A DNA stretch of 64,000 nt from Pusillimonas caeni (GCF_003545815.1 NZ_PDUW01000004.1:186001-250000); one strand, 5' to 3'. Shown: positions 20,304-35,791, counted from the first letter of the stretch. Made by a program: numbers and translations. The notes: generated by a model not told the origin, from the sequence alone.

Positions 20304-21293
20304 ATGCCCATTCGTTCGCGCCCTTCAATGTCCGGCCGCCAGCGCGGCTCGAGCTCGGTCGAATTCATTCTGGCCGGCATACCCATCCTGCTGGTCGGGC
20401 TGGGCGCCGTCGAACTTAGCCGATGGTTCTTCATCAAGCAAGCCATCAGCCTGGCCCTGCTCGAAGCCGGGCGCGCGGGCATCGTCGACCACGCCCGCCC
20501 CGCATCCATCGAAGCGGCCTTCGAGCGCGCGCTGCTGCCGCTGTTTCCACCCACGTCCGCCCAAAGCGCAGAACAACGCCTGCATCAGGCGTTCGACCGG
20601 CGGCAAGCCGCCACGGGCGCGCCGCCCTGGCGGATCAGAGTCATCGCGCCCGATGCGGCGATGTTCCATGATTTTGCCTCTTCCGGCCTGACGCTTCCGG
20701 GGGCGGCCGGCTTGGCCGCCATCGACAACGACTACCAGGCCGAACAGCACCAACGCTACGAGAAGCAAGGCCGGGCCGGCGGGCGCGGCCCGCTGTCCGG
20801 CGCCACCATCTTCGAAGCCAACGATCTGGCGTTGCGACTGACCTATATGCACGAACCCCTGGTCCCCGGCATCGGGGCGCTGCTGCGCCTGCTGTCGGCG
20901 GGCTCCTCCGGCTACACACGGCAGGCGCTGGCCGGCGGCTATCTGCCGCTGCGCCAGACTCTGCGTTTGACCATGCAGTCCCACCCTGTGTCCTGGAGAT
21001 ATTCGAACTACAAGGTTGTGGGTCCCGACGCCGTGTTTACGGCTACCCCGCCCGACGGACAACGCCCGGCCTGCCACGGCATATGGTGCGGCCACGCGTT
21101 CCATCCCCTGGCCGGTCCCGCACCGCCGGTCGAGCCGCCCCCGGCGCCGTCTCCACCGCCGGCCGGCCTTCCGGGCGCTCCGCCGCCAACGACAAAGCCG
21201 CCCGAAAACCCGCCAACGGCCCCCGAAGGCCCCGGTCCGCCCACTGCGGACGACATCGCCTGCGGAACCGTGGTGTGCTGTCTTGAAGGATAA
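20304..21293 (+). CDS. Orphan TadE-like protein with proline-rich tail
   Basis: 329 residues. Near the N-terminus RQRGSSSVEFILAGIPIL matches the TadE/TadG pseudopilin-like motif (RG..x-VEF plus hydrophobic helix). A soluble region without recognised domains follows to about residue 260. Then comes a tail of about 45 residues dominated by Pro/Ala/Gly, ending CGTVVCCLEG. Tad proteins normally sit in a large pilus cluster, but no other tad gene is in the window. ATG 20328 is an alternative start. Confidence 0.7.
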   Translation: MPIRSRPSMSGRQRGSSSVEFILAGIPILLVGLGAVELSRWFFIKQAISLALLEAGRAGIVDHARPASIEAAFERALLPLFPPTSAQSAEQRLHQAFDRRQAATGAPPWRIRVIAPDAAMFHDFASSGLTLPGAAGLAAIDNDYQAEQHQRYEKQGRAGGRGPLSGATIFEANDLALRLTYMHEPLVPGIGALLRLLSAGSSGYTRQALAGGYLPLRQTLRLTMQSHPVSWRYSNYKVVGPDAVFTATPPDGQRPACHGIWCGHAFHPLAGPAPPVEPPPAPSPPPAGLPGAPPPTTKPPENPPTAPEGPGPPTADDIACGTVVCCLEG

Positions 21294-21361
21294 AGGGAAG
21301 GGGCCGGCGTATTGCGCACCGGCATCCCGAAGGAAACCGGCGAGCCTGGGGCGGAAGTGGT

Positions 21362-21691
21362 TTAGCGGCTGCCCTGGCGCGCGGGCGCCCGGGGCTTGGA
21401 CACCACGGGCTGTTTTTCGTTGGGCGCCAGCAGCTGGACGAAGACCTCGCCCTGCTTGACCATGCCCATCTCGCCCCGCGCGCGCTCTTCGACCGCCTGG
21501 GTGCCGGACTTCAGGTCTTGCACTTCGGCGGCCAGGGCATTGTTGCGGGCCACCAGGGCTTCGTTGGTTTCGTTCTGCGCCGCGATCTGCAGTTCCAGCT
21601 CGTGGACACGCATCCAGCCCCCCTTTCCGAGCCACAGAGGGTATTGGATGAACGCCGTCAGCAGGACCAGAACTATCAGTAGCAGTCGCAT
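21362..21691 (-). CDS. ftsB: Cell division protein FtsB
   Basis: 109 residues. One membrane helix (about 2-20) is followed by a coiled coil (MRVHELELQIAAQNETNEALVARN) and ERARGEMGMVKQGEVFVQ, the FtsB/DivIC signature. It forms the FtsQLB complex at the septum. It lies 21 nt behind eno, the common eno-ftsB order. The C-terminal tail is basic and Pro-rich. Confidence 0.92.
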   Translation of the reverse strand: MRLLLIVLVLLTAFIQYPLWLGKGGWMRVHELELQIAAQNETNEALVARNNALAAEVQDLKSGTQAVEERARGEMGMVKQGEVFVQLLAPNEKQPVVSKPRAPARQGSR

Positions 21692-21712
21692 GGTCGGCAG
21701 CGGACCCGGCTT

Positions 21713-23038
<1,326 letters not shown>

Positions 23039-23133
23039 TCACCGCGGCGCTGCGCGCCGGGCAGCCGCAAAAATTCGATTGTACTGTGCAATGGCCCGGG
23101 CTTGACCAGCCTGTTGCAGGCCCTTGCATAAAT

Positions 23134-25696
<2,563 letters not shown>

Positions 25697-25743
25697 GCCG
25701 AGAGCCGGCGCAGGCCCGGAGCCTGTTTCGCCAAAAACGGCAA

Positions 25744-27549
25744 TCAAGCGTCAACAGGCCCTAGCGGCTCGGTGCGGGCCATGAGCCAGGCAAGGGCCGC
25801 CCCCTCGACCAGCGGCGCGAGCCGTTCGCGCACATGCCCGTGATAGGCATCGAGCCAGTCGCGCTCGCCCTTGGTCAGCAGCCCGGGCAGGACACAGCGC
25901 GTGTCGATCGGACACAGGGTCAGGGTTTCGAACTGCAGGAAGCGGCCGAACTCCGAGGTGCCCGCCGGCCGGTTGGCCACCAGATTCTCGATGCGTATGC
26001 CCCACTTCCCGGGCCGGTACAGCCCCGGCTCGTTGGAAGTGATCATGCCCTCTTGCATGCCCATCGAGGGCCTGGGCGGCGTGCGATAGGAAATCGACTG
26101 GGGTCCTTCGTGCACGTTCAGGAAGTACCCCACTCCGTGGCCCGTGCCATGGCCGAAGTCGGCCAGGGCCTGCCAGATGGGCTGACGCGCAATGGCATCG
26201 AGCACCGGCGCGGCGACGCCCACGGGAAACACCGCCTGCGACAGCGCGATCATGCCTTTGAGCACCAGGGTGTAGTCGCGCTTTTGCTCGGCATCGACGC
26301 TGCCCACCGGCACCACCCGGGTGATGTCGGTCGTGCCGCCCAGATACTGGCCGCCCGAGTCGATGAGCAACAGCCCGTCGCCCTCGATCACCGCGTGCGA
26401 TTGCGGCGTGGCGTGATAGTGCGGCATGGCGCCATTGGCCTGGTAGGCGGCAATCGTCGAGAAGCTGGGAGACACGAAATGCTCGCGGCGCGCGCGCGCC
26501 TGGGTGATCTTCTCGTCGATGGTCAGTTCAGTGATGCGCTCATTGCCCTGGGCGGCCTCGAACCATGCAAAGAATTCGCACAAGGCTGCGCCGTCCTGCT
26601 CCATCGCCCGTCGCACGTGGGCGATCTCGGCATCCGTTTTACGCGATTTGAGCAGTTGGGACGGGTTCAAGGCATGGACGAGCCCGGCCGCGGCGTGCGC
26701 GGTGATGCCCACCGTGGTGCGCGCCGGATCGATCAGCACCGCGTCTTGTGTCGGCACCTCGGCCAGCGCCCGGCCGGCATCCTCGTAGGGCAGCAGGCGG
26801 ACGCCGTCATGTTCCAGCGCCCGGCGCAATGCGTCATCGACGCGCGACTCGTCGACGAACAGCTGGACTTCGTCTTTGCCCACCAGCGCATGAGCCAGAA
26901 ATACCGGGTTGTACGAGACGTCGCTGCCGCGCAGATTGAGCAGCCACGCGATGTCGTCCAGAGAGGAGATCCAATGCCAGGACACCTCTTCGCGCGCCAT
27001 GGCTTCGCGCACGGCGGCCAGGTTGTCGGCGCGGCTGCGGCAGGCAAAGGGCGGGCGGTGTTCGTACAGAGGCGAGGCCGGCAAGGCGGGCCGGTCGGGC
27101 CAGATGCCGCCGGGCAGGTCGAGGTCGGTCACCCATTGAATGTGCCTGGCTTCGAGGGCGCCGCGCCATTCCTGGTATGTCTGCACGCTGAGCGTCAGGC
27201 CGTGCACGGCCACGCGGGCCCCTTCAGCCAGATGAGCGCCCAGCCAGGCCACGATGCCGGGCACATCGTCGGCGCCCGCCCTCATGGTCTCGATGCCGCT
27301 GCCGGCCAGGTCGCCCGCCGCCTGCTCCCAGTAGCGGGAGTCGGTCCACAGGCCCGCAAAAGCGGCGCTGACCACCAGCGTGCCGGCCGACCCCTCGAAG
27401 CCGCTCAGCCACGCGCGTGCCTGCCAATGGTCGGGAAGGTATTCCGACAGATGCGGATCGGATGAAAGCACGACGCAGGCGTCGATATTGTGCCGCGCCA
27501 TGGCGGCGCGCAGGGCTTCGATGCGATCGGCGTGGACGGTGGGAGCCAT
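25744..27549 (-). CDS. Aminopeptidase P family (Xaa-Pro aminopeptidase, M24)
   Basis: 601 residues, the long three-domain form related to eukaryotic cytosolic XPNPEP1. Two creatinase-like N-terminal domains (about 1-150 and 160-310) precede the pita-bread catalytic domain. Metal ligands are visible in LLIDSGGQYLGGTTDITR (two Asp), GHGTGHGVGYFLNVHEGP (His) and SNEPGLY (Glu). It releases N-terminal residues before proline. ATG 27549 follows GAGG on the minus strand. A terminator separates it from scoB upstream. Confidence 0.9.
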   Translation of the reverse strand: MAPTVHADRIEALRAAMARHNIDACVVLSSDPHLSEYLPDHWQARAWLSGFEGSAGTLVVSAAFAGLWTDSRYWEQAAGDLAGSGIETMRAGADDVPGIVAWLGAHLAEGARVAVHGLTLSVQTYQEWRGALEARHIQWVTDLDLPGGIWPDRPALPASPLYEHRPPFACRSRADNLAAVREAMAREEVSWHWISSLDDIAWLLNLRGSDVSYNPVFLAHALVGKDEVQLFVDESRVDDALRRALEHDGVRLLPYEDAGRALAEVPTQDAVLIDPARTTVGITAHAAAGLVHALNPSQLLKSRKTDAEIAHVRRAMEQDGAALCEFFAWFEAAQGNERITELTIDEKITQARARREHFVSPSFSTIAAYQANGAMPHYHATPQSHAVIEGDGLLLIDSGGQYLGGTTDITRVVPVGSVDAEQKRDYTLVLKGMIALSQAVFPVGVAAPVLDAIARQPIWQALADFGHGTGHGVGYFLNVHEGPQSISYRTPPRPSMGMQEGMITSNEPGLYRPGKWGIRIENLVANRPAGTSEFGRFLQFETLTLCPIDTRCVLPGLLTKGERDWLDAYHGHVRERLAPLVEGAALAWLMARTEPLGPVDA

Positions 27550-27570
27550 GATGAAACAGACCTCGATGCA

Positions 27571-27607
27571 AACGAAAACAGCGCCCGATACGGGCAACGG
27601 GCGCTGT
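27571..27607 (-). terminator. Terminator after scoB
   Basis: Minus strand: ACAGCGCCCG - TTGCCCGTAT - CGGGCGCTGT followed by TTTCGTTT. A perfect 10-bp stem ends the scoAB transcript just before the aminopeptidase gene. Confidence 0.75.
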
Positions 27608-27650
27608 GGAGAAGAAAGGATTCCGCGCCGCAGGGGCGCGGAAACACCGG

Positions 27651-28304
27651 CTAGCGAACCGCCGACACGTCCAGCTTGGCCTTGGTCTTGGCCTGGATTT
27701 CCTCGATCGTGACGCCGGGCGCAAGCTCGATCAGCTTCAGCCCGTCGTCGCCGACCTCCATCACGCCCAGGTCGGTGATGATCAGGTCGACCACGCCCAC
27801 GCCCGTCAAGGGCAGCGTGCATTCCGGCAGCAGCTTGATGTCTTCGGTGCCGTCCTTCTTGCGCGCCACGTGGTCCATCAGGATGACGACTCGGCCCACG
27901 CCGGCGACCAGATCCATGGCGCCGCCCATGCCCTTGATCATCTTGCCGGGGATCATCCAGTTGGCCAGGTCGCCTTTCTCGGACACCTGCATCGCCCCAA
28001 GGATGGCCAGATTGATCTTCCCGCCGCGTATCATCGCGAACGAATCCGCCGACGAGAAAAAGGACGACCCCGGCAGCGTGGTGACCGTCTGCTTGCCCGC
28101 ATTGATGAGGTCGGCGTCGATTTCCTCTTCGGTGGGAAAGGGACCGATGCCCAGCAGCCCGTTTTCGGACTGCAGCCATACTTCGACGCCCGGCGGCACG
28201 TGGTTGGCCACCAGGGTGGGCATGCCGATGCCCAGGTTCACGTAAAAACCGTCCTGCAGCTCGCGCGCCGCGCGCGCCGCCATTTCGTCTCGATTCCAAG
28301 CCAT
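27651..28304 (-). CDS. scoB: 3-oxoacid CoA-transferase subunit B
   Basis: 217 residues. Contains the catalytic glutamate in [12 protein letters not shown] and the GMGGAMDLV segment of family I CoA transferases. With scoA it moves CoA between succinyl-CoA and acetoacetate. AAGGAGACAACGCAA precedes the ATG. It starts 13 nt after scoA. Confidence 0.95.
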   Translation of the reverse strand: MAWNRDEMAARAARELQDGFYVNLGIGMPTLVANHVPPGVEVWLQSENGLLGIGPFPTEEEIDADLINAGKQTVTTLPGSSFFSSADSFAMIRGGKINLAILGAMQVSEKGDLANWMIPGKMIKGMGGAMDLVAGVGRVVILMDHVARKKDGTEDIKLLPECTLPLTGVGVVDLIITDLGVMEVGDDGLKLIELAPGVTIEEIQAKTKAKLDVSAVR

Positions 28305-28317
28305 TTGCGTTGTCTCC

Positions 28318-29016
28318 TTAGGCGTTGCGCACTGTGCGGTGTTCGATGTGCTTCACGGGGTTCTCGGCCAGCACGATGCGGTGCACGAAGATGCCGGGCA
28401 GATGGATCGAATCGGGCTCGAGCTGGCCGACGTCGACCAGCTTCTCGACTTCGACCACGGTGATCTTGCCCGCCATGGCGACGTTGGGGTTGAAGTTCCG
28501 GGCCGTCTTGCGAAAGATCAGATTGCCGCTGCGGTCGGCCATATAGGCCTTGACCAGCGACACATCGGGAACCAGAGACCGCTCGAGCACGTACTGCTCG
28601 CCATCGAACTCGCGCACCTCTTTGCCGTCGGCCACCATGGTGCCCACGCCCGTGCGCGTGAAGAACGCGGGAATGCCCGCGCCGCCTGCGCGCAGCTTCT
28701 CGGCCAGCGTGCCCTGGGGCGTGAATTCGAGCTCGAGTTCGCCGGCCAGATACTGGCGCTCGAACTCTTTGTTCTCGCCCACGTAGGACGAGATCATTTT
28801 CTTGATCTGCCGCGTTGCAAGAAGCTGCCCCAGCCCCAGGCCGTCGACGCCGGCGTTGTTGCTGATGCAGGTGAGGTCCTGAACGCCGGAATCGCGCAGC
28901 GCCTCGATCAGCACCTCGGGGATTCCACATAAGCCAAAGCCCCCCACGGCAATGGTCTGCCCGCTGGCAACAACGCCTTTCAACGCTTCTGCGGCGTTTG
29001 CATAGACTTTATCCAT
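28318..29016 (-). CDS. scoA: 3-oxoacid CoA-transferase subunit A
   Basis: 232 residues. Contains [17 protein letters not shown] (CoA-transferase A signature, GG.G..G.P) and [13 protein letters not shown]. Partner of scoB. A GTG codon directly precedes the ATG at 29016, so the start is uncertain by one codon. Upstream lies a repeat element whose minus strand ends in eight T and probably insulates it from the thioesterase gene. Confidence 0.95.
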   Translation of the reverse strand: MDKVYANAAEALKGVVASGQTIAVGGFGLCGIPEVLIEALRDSGVQDLTCISNNAGVDGLGLGQLLATRQIKKMISSYVGENKEFERQYLAGELELEFTPQGTLAEKLRAGGAGIPAFFTRTGVGTMVADGKEVREFDGEQYVLERSLVPDVSLVKAYMADRSGNLIFRKTARNFNPNVAMAGKITVVEVEKLVDVGQLEPDSIHLPGIFVHRIVLAENPVKHIEHRTVRNA

Positions 29017-29072
29017 CACTCCATCCCAAAAATTTCGCCCGGTACATGCACACTAGCATGTGCTTGGGCGGT

Positions 29073-29184
29073 TAAAAAAAAGCCCCCACGCTGCGCAGGC
29101 TAACGCCTGCTTGCTGCCCCCCGAGGGGGCGTTTTTTGCCTTGGGGCGGCCCGGCGGCAAAAAAAGCCCCCACGCTGCGCACTC
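29073..29184. repeat. Dispersed palindromic repeat, copy A (works as a terminator)
   Basis: Contains CCCCCACGCTGCGCAGGC, CGCCTGCTTGCTGCCCCCCG, AGGGGGCGTTTTTTGCC and the 26-nt module GCCTTGGGGCGGCCCGGCGG + CAAAAA at 29138-29163. A second CCCCCACGCTGCGCA block runs to the thioesterase stop. Read on the minus strand it folds into a branched GC hairpin followed by eight T, between the thioesterase gene and scoA. Related copies are at 37361 and 42693. Confidence 0.85.
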
Positions 29185-29631
29185 TCACGCCGGCGCAACG
29201 AAACAGCGTCCATACGCGGCGAGCTCCTGCTCGGACCATGCGCACGATTTGCCGGTCGCGGCATCGGTATTGACGGTCACGTTCTTGCCCCGCGCATACA
29301 TTACACCGGGCTCGTCCTGGCGCTCGACGATGAAGTCGTAATCCATGCTCGAGCGCCCCAGCCTCGTGAACTCGAGCCTGACCACCACGGTCGCCGGATA
29401 AGTAAGCGGCTTGAGAAAATCGCATGCGGCATGGGCCAGCACGACCTCGCGCTCGCCCGGCACCGGATGCCCGGCCTTGGCGTACAGCTGGGCGCGCGCC
29501 TCTTCGCAGTAGCGAAAATATACCGTGTTGTTGACATGATTGAGCAGGTCCTGGTCGCCCCAGCGGACCGGGATCACACATTCGAATACATGGCCGATCT
29601 GGGGCGCGGCGGAGGCGGCGTCTTGCAACAT
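29185..29631 (-). CDS. Acyl-CoA thioesterase, hot-dog fold (4HBT family)
   Basis: 148 residues. HVFECVIPVRWGDQDLLNHVNNTVYFRYCEEA has the family motif with the catalytic Asp before the hydrophobic-N-H-V-N run, as in YbgC/FadM thioesterases. It probably hydrolyses short or medium acyl-CoA. The frame is open upstream into the divergent ETF-QO promoter region; ATG 29631 is the sensible start. Confidence 0.87.
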   Translation of the reverse strand: MLQDAASAAPQIGHVFECVIPVRWGDQDLLNHVNNTVYFRYCEEARAQLYAKAGHPVPGEREVVLAHAACDFLKPLTYPATVVVRLEFTRLGRSSMDYDFIVERQDEPGVMYARGKNVTVNTDAATGKSCAWSEQELAAYGRCFVAPA

Positions 29632-29842
29632 GGCGGTATATCTATAGGGCGGCAAGAAACAAAGAACGTTAAGTATAACGGCAAGCATGCGGTTTCCCGG
29701 CCGCTGCGGCCGCCCAACGCCCGCCCGGTCTGCAATACAATCGTCCTTGACCATTTCTATACAATGCATAAAAAACCGCGGCACGAGGCGCGCCGGGCGT
29801 TGCCGCCGCAAGACAATACATCGATACGGGAGATCCATACTC

Positions 29843-31489
29843 ATGGCCGAGCGCGAATCAATGGAATACGACGTCGTCATCGTCGGAGCCGGACCAGCGG
29901 GGCTGGCAAGCGCCATCCGCCTCAAGCAGCTCGCCGCCCAGCGGCAAAGCGAAATCAGCGTCTGTGTGCTCGAAAAAGGGGCCGAGGTCGGCGCACACAT
30001 CCTGTCGGGCGCGGTCATGGACCCCAAGGCCCTCACCGAGCTCATTCCCGACTGGAAGGAAAAAGGCGCGCCGCTGAACGTGCCCGTCACCGAGGACAAA
30101 TTCCTTTTCCTCACCGACAAGGGCGCGCGCCAGACCCCCAACTGGCTGCTGCCCGAATGCTTCCAGAACCACGGCAATTATGTGGTGCGCCTGGGCGATG
30201 TCACCCGGTGGCTGGGCGAACAGGCCGAAGCGCTGGGCGTCGAGATATTTCCCGGCTTCGCCGCCGCCGAAGTCCTGTACACCGACAGCGGCGCGGTCAA
30301 GGGCGTGGCCACGGGCGACATGGGCGTGGCCCGCGACGGCTCGCATACGGCCAATTACCAGCCCGGCATGGAACTGCATGCCCGCTACACCCTCTTTGCC
30401 GAAGGCTCGCGCGGCCAGCTGGGCCGCGAGCTGATCTCGCGCTACAAGCTCGACGAAGGCCGCGATCCGCAAAGCTACGCCATCGGCATCAAAGAAATGT
30501 GGGAAGTCGACCCGGCGCAATCGCAACCCGGCCTGGTGCTGCACACTTCCGGCTGGCCGCTCGACGCCGACACCTACGGCGGCTCTTTCCTGTACCACCT
30601 TGCCGACAACCTCGTGGTGGTGGGCCTGGTGGTCGGCCTGGACTACGCCAATCCCTGGCTGTCGCCCTTCGAGGAATTCCAGCGCTACAAGACCCACCCG
30701 GCCATCCGCCCCACCTTCGAGGGCGGCAAGCGCATCGCCTACGGCGCGCGCTCGCTGACCGCCGGCGGCCTGCTGTCGCTGCCCAAGCTCGTTTTCCCGG
30801 GCGGCGCAATGGTGGGTTGCGAGGCGGGTTTTCTGAATGCCTCGCGCATCAAGGGCAGCCATGCGGCGATCAAGAGCGGCTCGCTGGCGGCCGAGGCGGC
30901 CTTCGAGGCCCTGACGGCCGAGCGCAGCCACGACGAACTCACCGCCTTCCCGCAGGCTTTCGAGAAGTCCTGGCTGCATGCCGAACTGAACAAGTCGCGC
31001 AATTTCAAGCAGTGGTTCAAGAAGGGCCGCACGGTCGGCACGCTGATGACCGGCATCGAGCAATGGCTGTTCAAGGGCAAGATGCCCTGGACGATCCGCC
31101 ACAGCAAGCCCGACCACGCCTGTCTGCAGCCGGCTTCCGAATGTACGCGCATCGAGTACCCCAAGCCCGATGGCAAGCTCACCTTCGATCGGCTCAGCTC
31201 GGTGTTCATTTCCAATACCAACCACGACGAAAACGAGCCCGTCCACCTGACGCTCAAGGATCCGTCCGTGCCGGTGGCCGTGAACCTGGCCAAATACGCG
31301 GGCCCCGAGGCGCGATACTGCCCCGCCGGCGTCTATGAATTCGTCAAGGACGACGGCGGCGAAGACCGCCTGCAGATCAATGCGCAGAACTGCGTGCACT
31401 GCAAGACCTGCGACATCAAGGACCCCACCCAGAACATCGTGTGGGTGGCCCCTCAAGGGGGCGAGGGCCCGGTCTACAACGGGATGTAA
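29843..31489 (+). CDS. Electron transfer flavoprotein-ubiquinone oxidoreductase
   Basis: 548 residues. It passes electrons from ETF (fatty-acid and amino-acid dehydrogenases) to ubiquinone at the inner membrane. The N-terminal FAD site is YDVVIVGAGPAGLASAIRLK. The C-terminal 4Fe-4S ligands are CPAGVYE and NCVHCKTCDIKDP, the family's ferredoxin-like pattern. ATG 29843 gives the normal N-terminus; the longer open frame covers the divergent promoter. No etfAB nearby. Confidence 0.95.
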   Translation: MAERESMEYDVVIVGAGPAGLASAIRLKQLAAQRQSEISVCVLEKGAEVGAHILSGAVMDPKALTELIPDWKEKGAPLNVPVTEDKFLFLTDKGARQTPNWLLPECFQNHGNYVVRLGDVTRWLGEQAEALGVEIFPGFAAAEVLYTDSGAVKGVATGDMGVARDGSHTANYQPGMELHARYTLFAEGSRGQLGRELISRYKLDEGRDPQSYAIGIKEMWEVDPAQSQPGLVLHTSGWPLDADTYGGSFLYHLADNLVVVGLVVGLDYANPWLSPFEEFQRYKTHPAIRPTFEGGKRIAYGARSLTAGGLLSLPKLVFPGGAMVGCEAGFLNASRIKGSHAAIKSGSLAAEAAFEALTAERSHDELTAFPQAFEKSWLHAELNKSRNFKQWFKKGRTVGTLMTGIEQWLFKGKMPWTIRHSKPDHACLQPASECTRIEYPKPDGKLTFDRLSSVFISNTNHDENEPVHLTLKDPSVPVAVNLAKYAGPEARYCPAGVYEFVKDDGGEDRLQINAQNCVHCKTCDIKDPTQNIVWVAPQGGEGPVYNGM

Positions 31490-31513
31490 AGCTTCGTCTC
31501 GAAGGGGGTGGCC

Positions 31514-31891
31514 ATGGCGGTACGGCGAATCGTATCCAACATCGGCACATCGTCGATGGCAGAAGTGCGGCGGTTCTACGAAACGCTGTTCGACCTGCAT
31601 CCCGTCATGGACCATGGCTGGCTCGTCACCCTGGCGTCGGGCGAACATGCCTTGACGCAGGTGGGCATCGCCACCGAAGGCGGTTCCGGCACGCCCGTGC
31701 CGGACCTTTCCATCGAGGTCGACGACGTCGACGAAGTATATCGGCGCGCCAAGAGCCAGGGCCTCGACATCGTCTACGAGCTTACCGACGAGCCCTGGGG
31801 AGTGCGGCGCTTCTACCTGACCGACCCCACCGGAAAACTGCTGAACGTCCTGTCTCACCGCCCGGACGCAAGACAGGCCCTGTCGGGCTGA
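31514..31891 (+). CDS. VOC (glyoxalase/bleomycin-resistance) family protein
   Basis: 125 residues, a beta-alpha-beta-beta-beta fold with paired repeats: NIGTSSMAEVRRFYETLFDL near the start and WGVRRFYLTDPTGKLLNVL at the end. Substrate unknown. GAAGGGGG (31501) fits ATG 31514; GTG 31508 is an alternative. It lies 24 nt after the ETF-QO gene and is probably cotranscribed. Confidence 0.82.
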   Translation: MAVRRIVSNIGTSSMAEVRRFYETLFDLHPVMDHGWLVTLASGEHALTQVGIATEGGSGTPVPDLSIEVDDVDEVYRRAKSQGLDIVYELTDEPWGVRRFYLTDPTGKLLNVLSHRPDARQALSG

Positions 31892-31948
31892 AGACCTGGT
31901 TTTCCGCGCCGGGCGGCGCGTCGGCCCCAACGAGCCGATAAGATCGAA

Positions 31949-31982
31949 CTCCAGGCCGGGGGCAACGCCGTCCGGCCTGGAG
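31949..31982. terminator. Hairpin between convergent VOC gene and acs
   Basis: CTCCAGGCCGG - 12-nt loop - CCGGCCTGGAG: perfect 11-bp arms without a T-run. It sits between converging genes 13 nt after the acs stop, so it may act as an end-of-transcript or RNA-stabilising structure. Confidence 0.45.
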
Positions 31983-31994
31983 CGCGGCCCTTGC

Positions 31995-33974
<1,980 letters not shown>

Positions 33975-34037
33975 GATTGACTCCTGTAATGGTTGTTGTC
34001 CCCATATATTTAATAACCGCCTACTCTGACTGGACGC

Positions 34038-35387
34038 TTACATCGATACAGTATCGCGCACCCGGGCGCCGCGCGCAAAATCCAGGCGCGCCAGCACCAC
34101 CAGGCCGCCGACGAAGAACAGCCCGGTGATCAGCAGCGCCAGCCGGTGATTGCCGTCGGTCACCCAGGTGACCAGCCCATAGCACAGCGGCCCCACCACG
34201 GCCGCCAATTGCGTGGCGAAGGTCCACAGGGAATAGAATTCGGCCAGACGCCGGCTGGGAGCCAGTCCGCCCACCATGGCCCTGCCCGCGCTTTGGCTGG
34301 TGCCCATGCACAGGCCCGCCAGCGTGGCGGCGATCCAGAACACCCACACCTGTACGGCCGAATACGCGACCAGCACCATGGCAATCCAGCCCCACAGGGT
34401 GATCGTCAGTGCGCGCTTATGTCCCACCCTGTCCTGGAAGTGGCCGAACGTCAACGCTCCGGCGGCGGCGGCGATATTGACCGTAAAGACCAATACCATG
34501 GTCTGCGCCATGGTGAATCCCATCGCCTGGTTGGCATAGACGGCGGCCAGCGTCACCACTACGGAAATGCCTGCATGGTAGAAGGCGCCGCACACGAGCA
34601 GCAGCCGGAAGTCGGTGAAGTGTTCGCCGGTTTCGCGCCAGGCGCCCGCCAGCCTCTTGAGCCATCCCTGGGCCGGTCGATTGCTCGGCGCGCTGCGTTC
34701 GCGCAGAAACAGGAAAGACGGTATGGCCGATAGCGAGAACATGAAGGCGGTCAGCAGCATGACGTAGGGCACATACTGATGCGCCTCCGCCCCCCGGTTC
34801 GAGGCCCAGCCCACCAAGCCGAGGGACAAGCCCAGGGTCAGCATGCCGCCGAAATAACCGAAACCCCATCCCCACCCCGACACACGCCCCAGGGCATCGG
34901 GGCGCGCGATTTCAGGCAGGAAGGCGGCCACGACGGACTCGCCCACGCAGTAGCAATAGTTGGACAGCGCCAGCAGCACCAGCGCCAGCGCGATGTCGCT
35001 GGGCCCGACCAGCGCAAGCAGCGCCGTGGCGGCCACGCAGCCCACGGTGCTGCTGAACAGCAGCCGGCGCTTGCCCGCGCGCGCATCGGCGCGCGCGCCC
35101 AGCGCGGGCATGCTGAGCATGATGGCCAGATACGAAAGGGACAAGGCCATGGTGAAGGCCAGTGTGCCCCAAGGCCTGCCGGCCGCCACGACACCGACGA
35201 AGTAAGTGCTGAAGACGGTCGTGATGACGACCGTCGTATAGCCCGAATTGGCGAAGTCGTACATGGCCCATGCCCAGACTTCGCGCCGGCGCACGCCCGG
35301 CTTCAGGGCGCTGCGGAACAATCCGCCGCCATGGTCGTCGGGCGGGCCCGATTCAGCCGCCGGCTCGTTCGGAGCCGATGCGCTCAT
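34038..35387 (-). CDS. MFS transporter, UMF1/Atg22-like family
   Basis: 449 residues, about 12 membrane helices. The N-terminal EVWAWAMYDFANSGYTTVVITTVF is the characteristic opening of the UMF1 group. Substrates in this group are poorly known (amino acids for yeast Atg22). Its ATG overlaps the stop of the upstream GlcG-like gene by 4 nt, so the two are one operon. Confidence 0.82.
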   Translation of the reverse strand: MSASAPNEPAAESGPPDDHGGGLFRSALKPGVRRREVWAWAMYDFANSGYTTVVITTVFSTYFVGVVAAGRPWGTLAFTMALSLSYLAIMLSMPALGARADARAGKRRLLFSSTVGCVAATALLALVGPSDIALALVLLALSNYCYCVGESVVAAFLPEIARPDALGRVSGWGWGFGYFGGMLTLGLSLGLVGWASNRGAEAHQYVPYVMLLTAFMFSLSAIPSFLFLRERSAPSNRPAQGWLKRLAGAWRETGEHFTDFRLLLVCGAFYHAGISVVVTLAAVYANQAMGFTMAQTMVLVFTVNIAAAAGALTFGHFQDRVGHKRALTITLWGWIAMVLVAYSAVQVWVFWIAATLAGLCMGTSQSAGRAMVGGLAPSRRLAEFYSLWTFATQLAAVVGPLCYGLVTWVTDGNHRLALLITGLFFVGGLVVLARLDFARGARVRDTVSM

Positions 35388-35791
35388 GACGCAGCGGCGC
35401 CGGCCCCCGCCCGGGCGATGGCGGCGTCTTCCGGCGACTTGACGCCCGATACGCCCACCGCTCCCACCACCTGGCCGTCGACCACGATAGGCACCCCGCC
35501 CTCCATCAACCCTTCGATGCCGGGCGCCGACAGGAAGGCATAGCGTCCCTGATTGATCATGTCTTCGAACGCCTTGGTTTCACGCCGGCTGACCGCCGCC
35601 GTGCGCGCCTTGGCCAAGGCGATGTCCGCCGACATGGGCGCCGCGCCGTCCAGGCGGACCAGTCCCAGCGCATGTCCCCCGTCGTCGACGACCGCAATGG
35701 TGACCGCCCAGGAATTGTCCTTCGCGTGGCGTTCGGCGGCGTCGAGAACGGCCTGGACGTCTGCGCGGGCCAATGTCTTCTTGGTATTCAT
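35384..35791 (-). CDS. GlcG/HbpS family protein (DUF336)
   Basis: 135 residues. LARADVQAVLDAAERHAKDN, TIAVVDDGGHALGLVRLDGA and GGVPIVVDGQVVGAVGVSG are the three conserved blocks. Characterised relatives include heme-binding HbpS and subunits encoded in glycolate or diol operons. The function here is unknown. ATG 35791 chosen from the conserved N-terminus. It is the first gene of a two-gene operon with the UMF1-type transporter. The 332-nt gap to the divergent NlpC/P60 gene shows nothing else. Confidence 0.83.
   Translation of the reverse strand: MNTKKTLARADVQAVLDAAERHAKDNSWAVTIAVVDDGGHALGLVRLDGAAPMSADIALAKARTAAVSRRETKAFEDMINQGRYAFLSAPGIEGLMEGGVPIVVDGQVVGAVGVSGVKSPEDAAIARAGAGAAAS

Noticed and set aside
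29858-31930. 690-codon minus-strand frame opposite the ETF-QO gene
   Set aside because: Shadow of a GC-rich coding region; no domain is recognisable.
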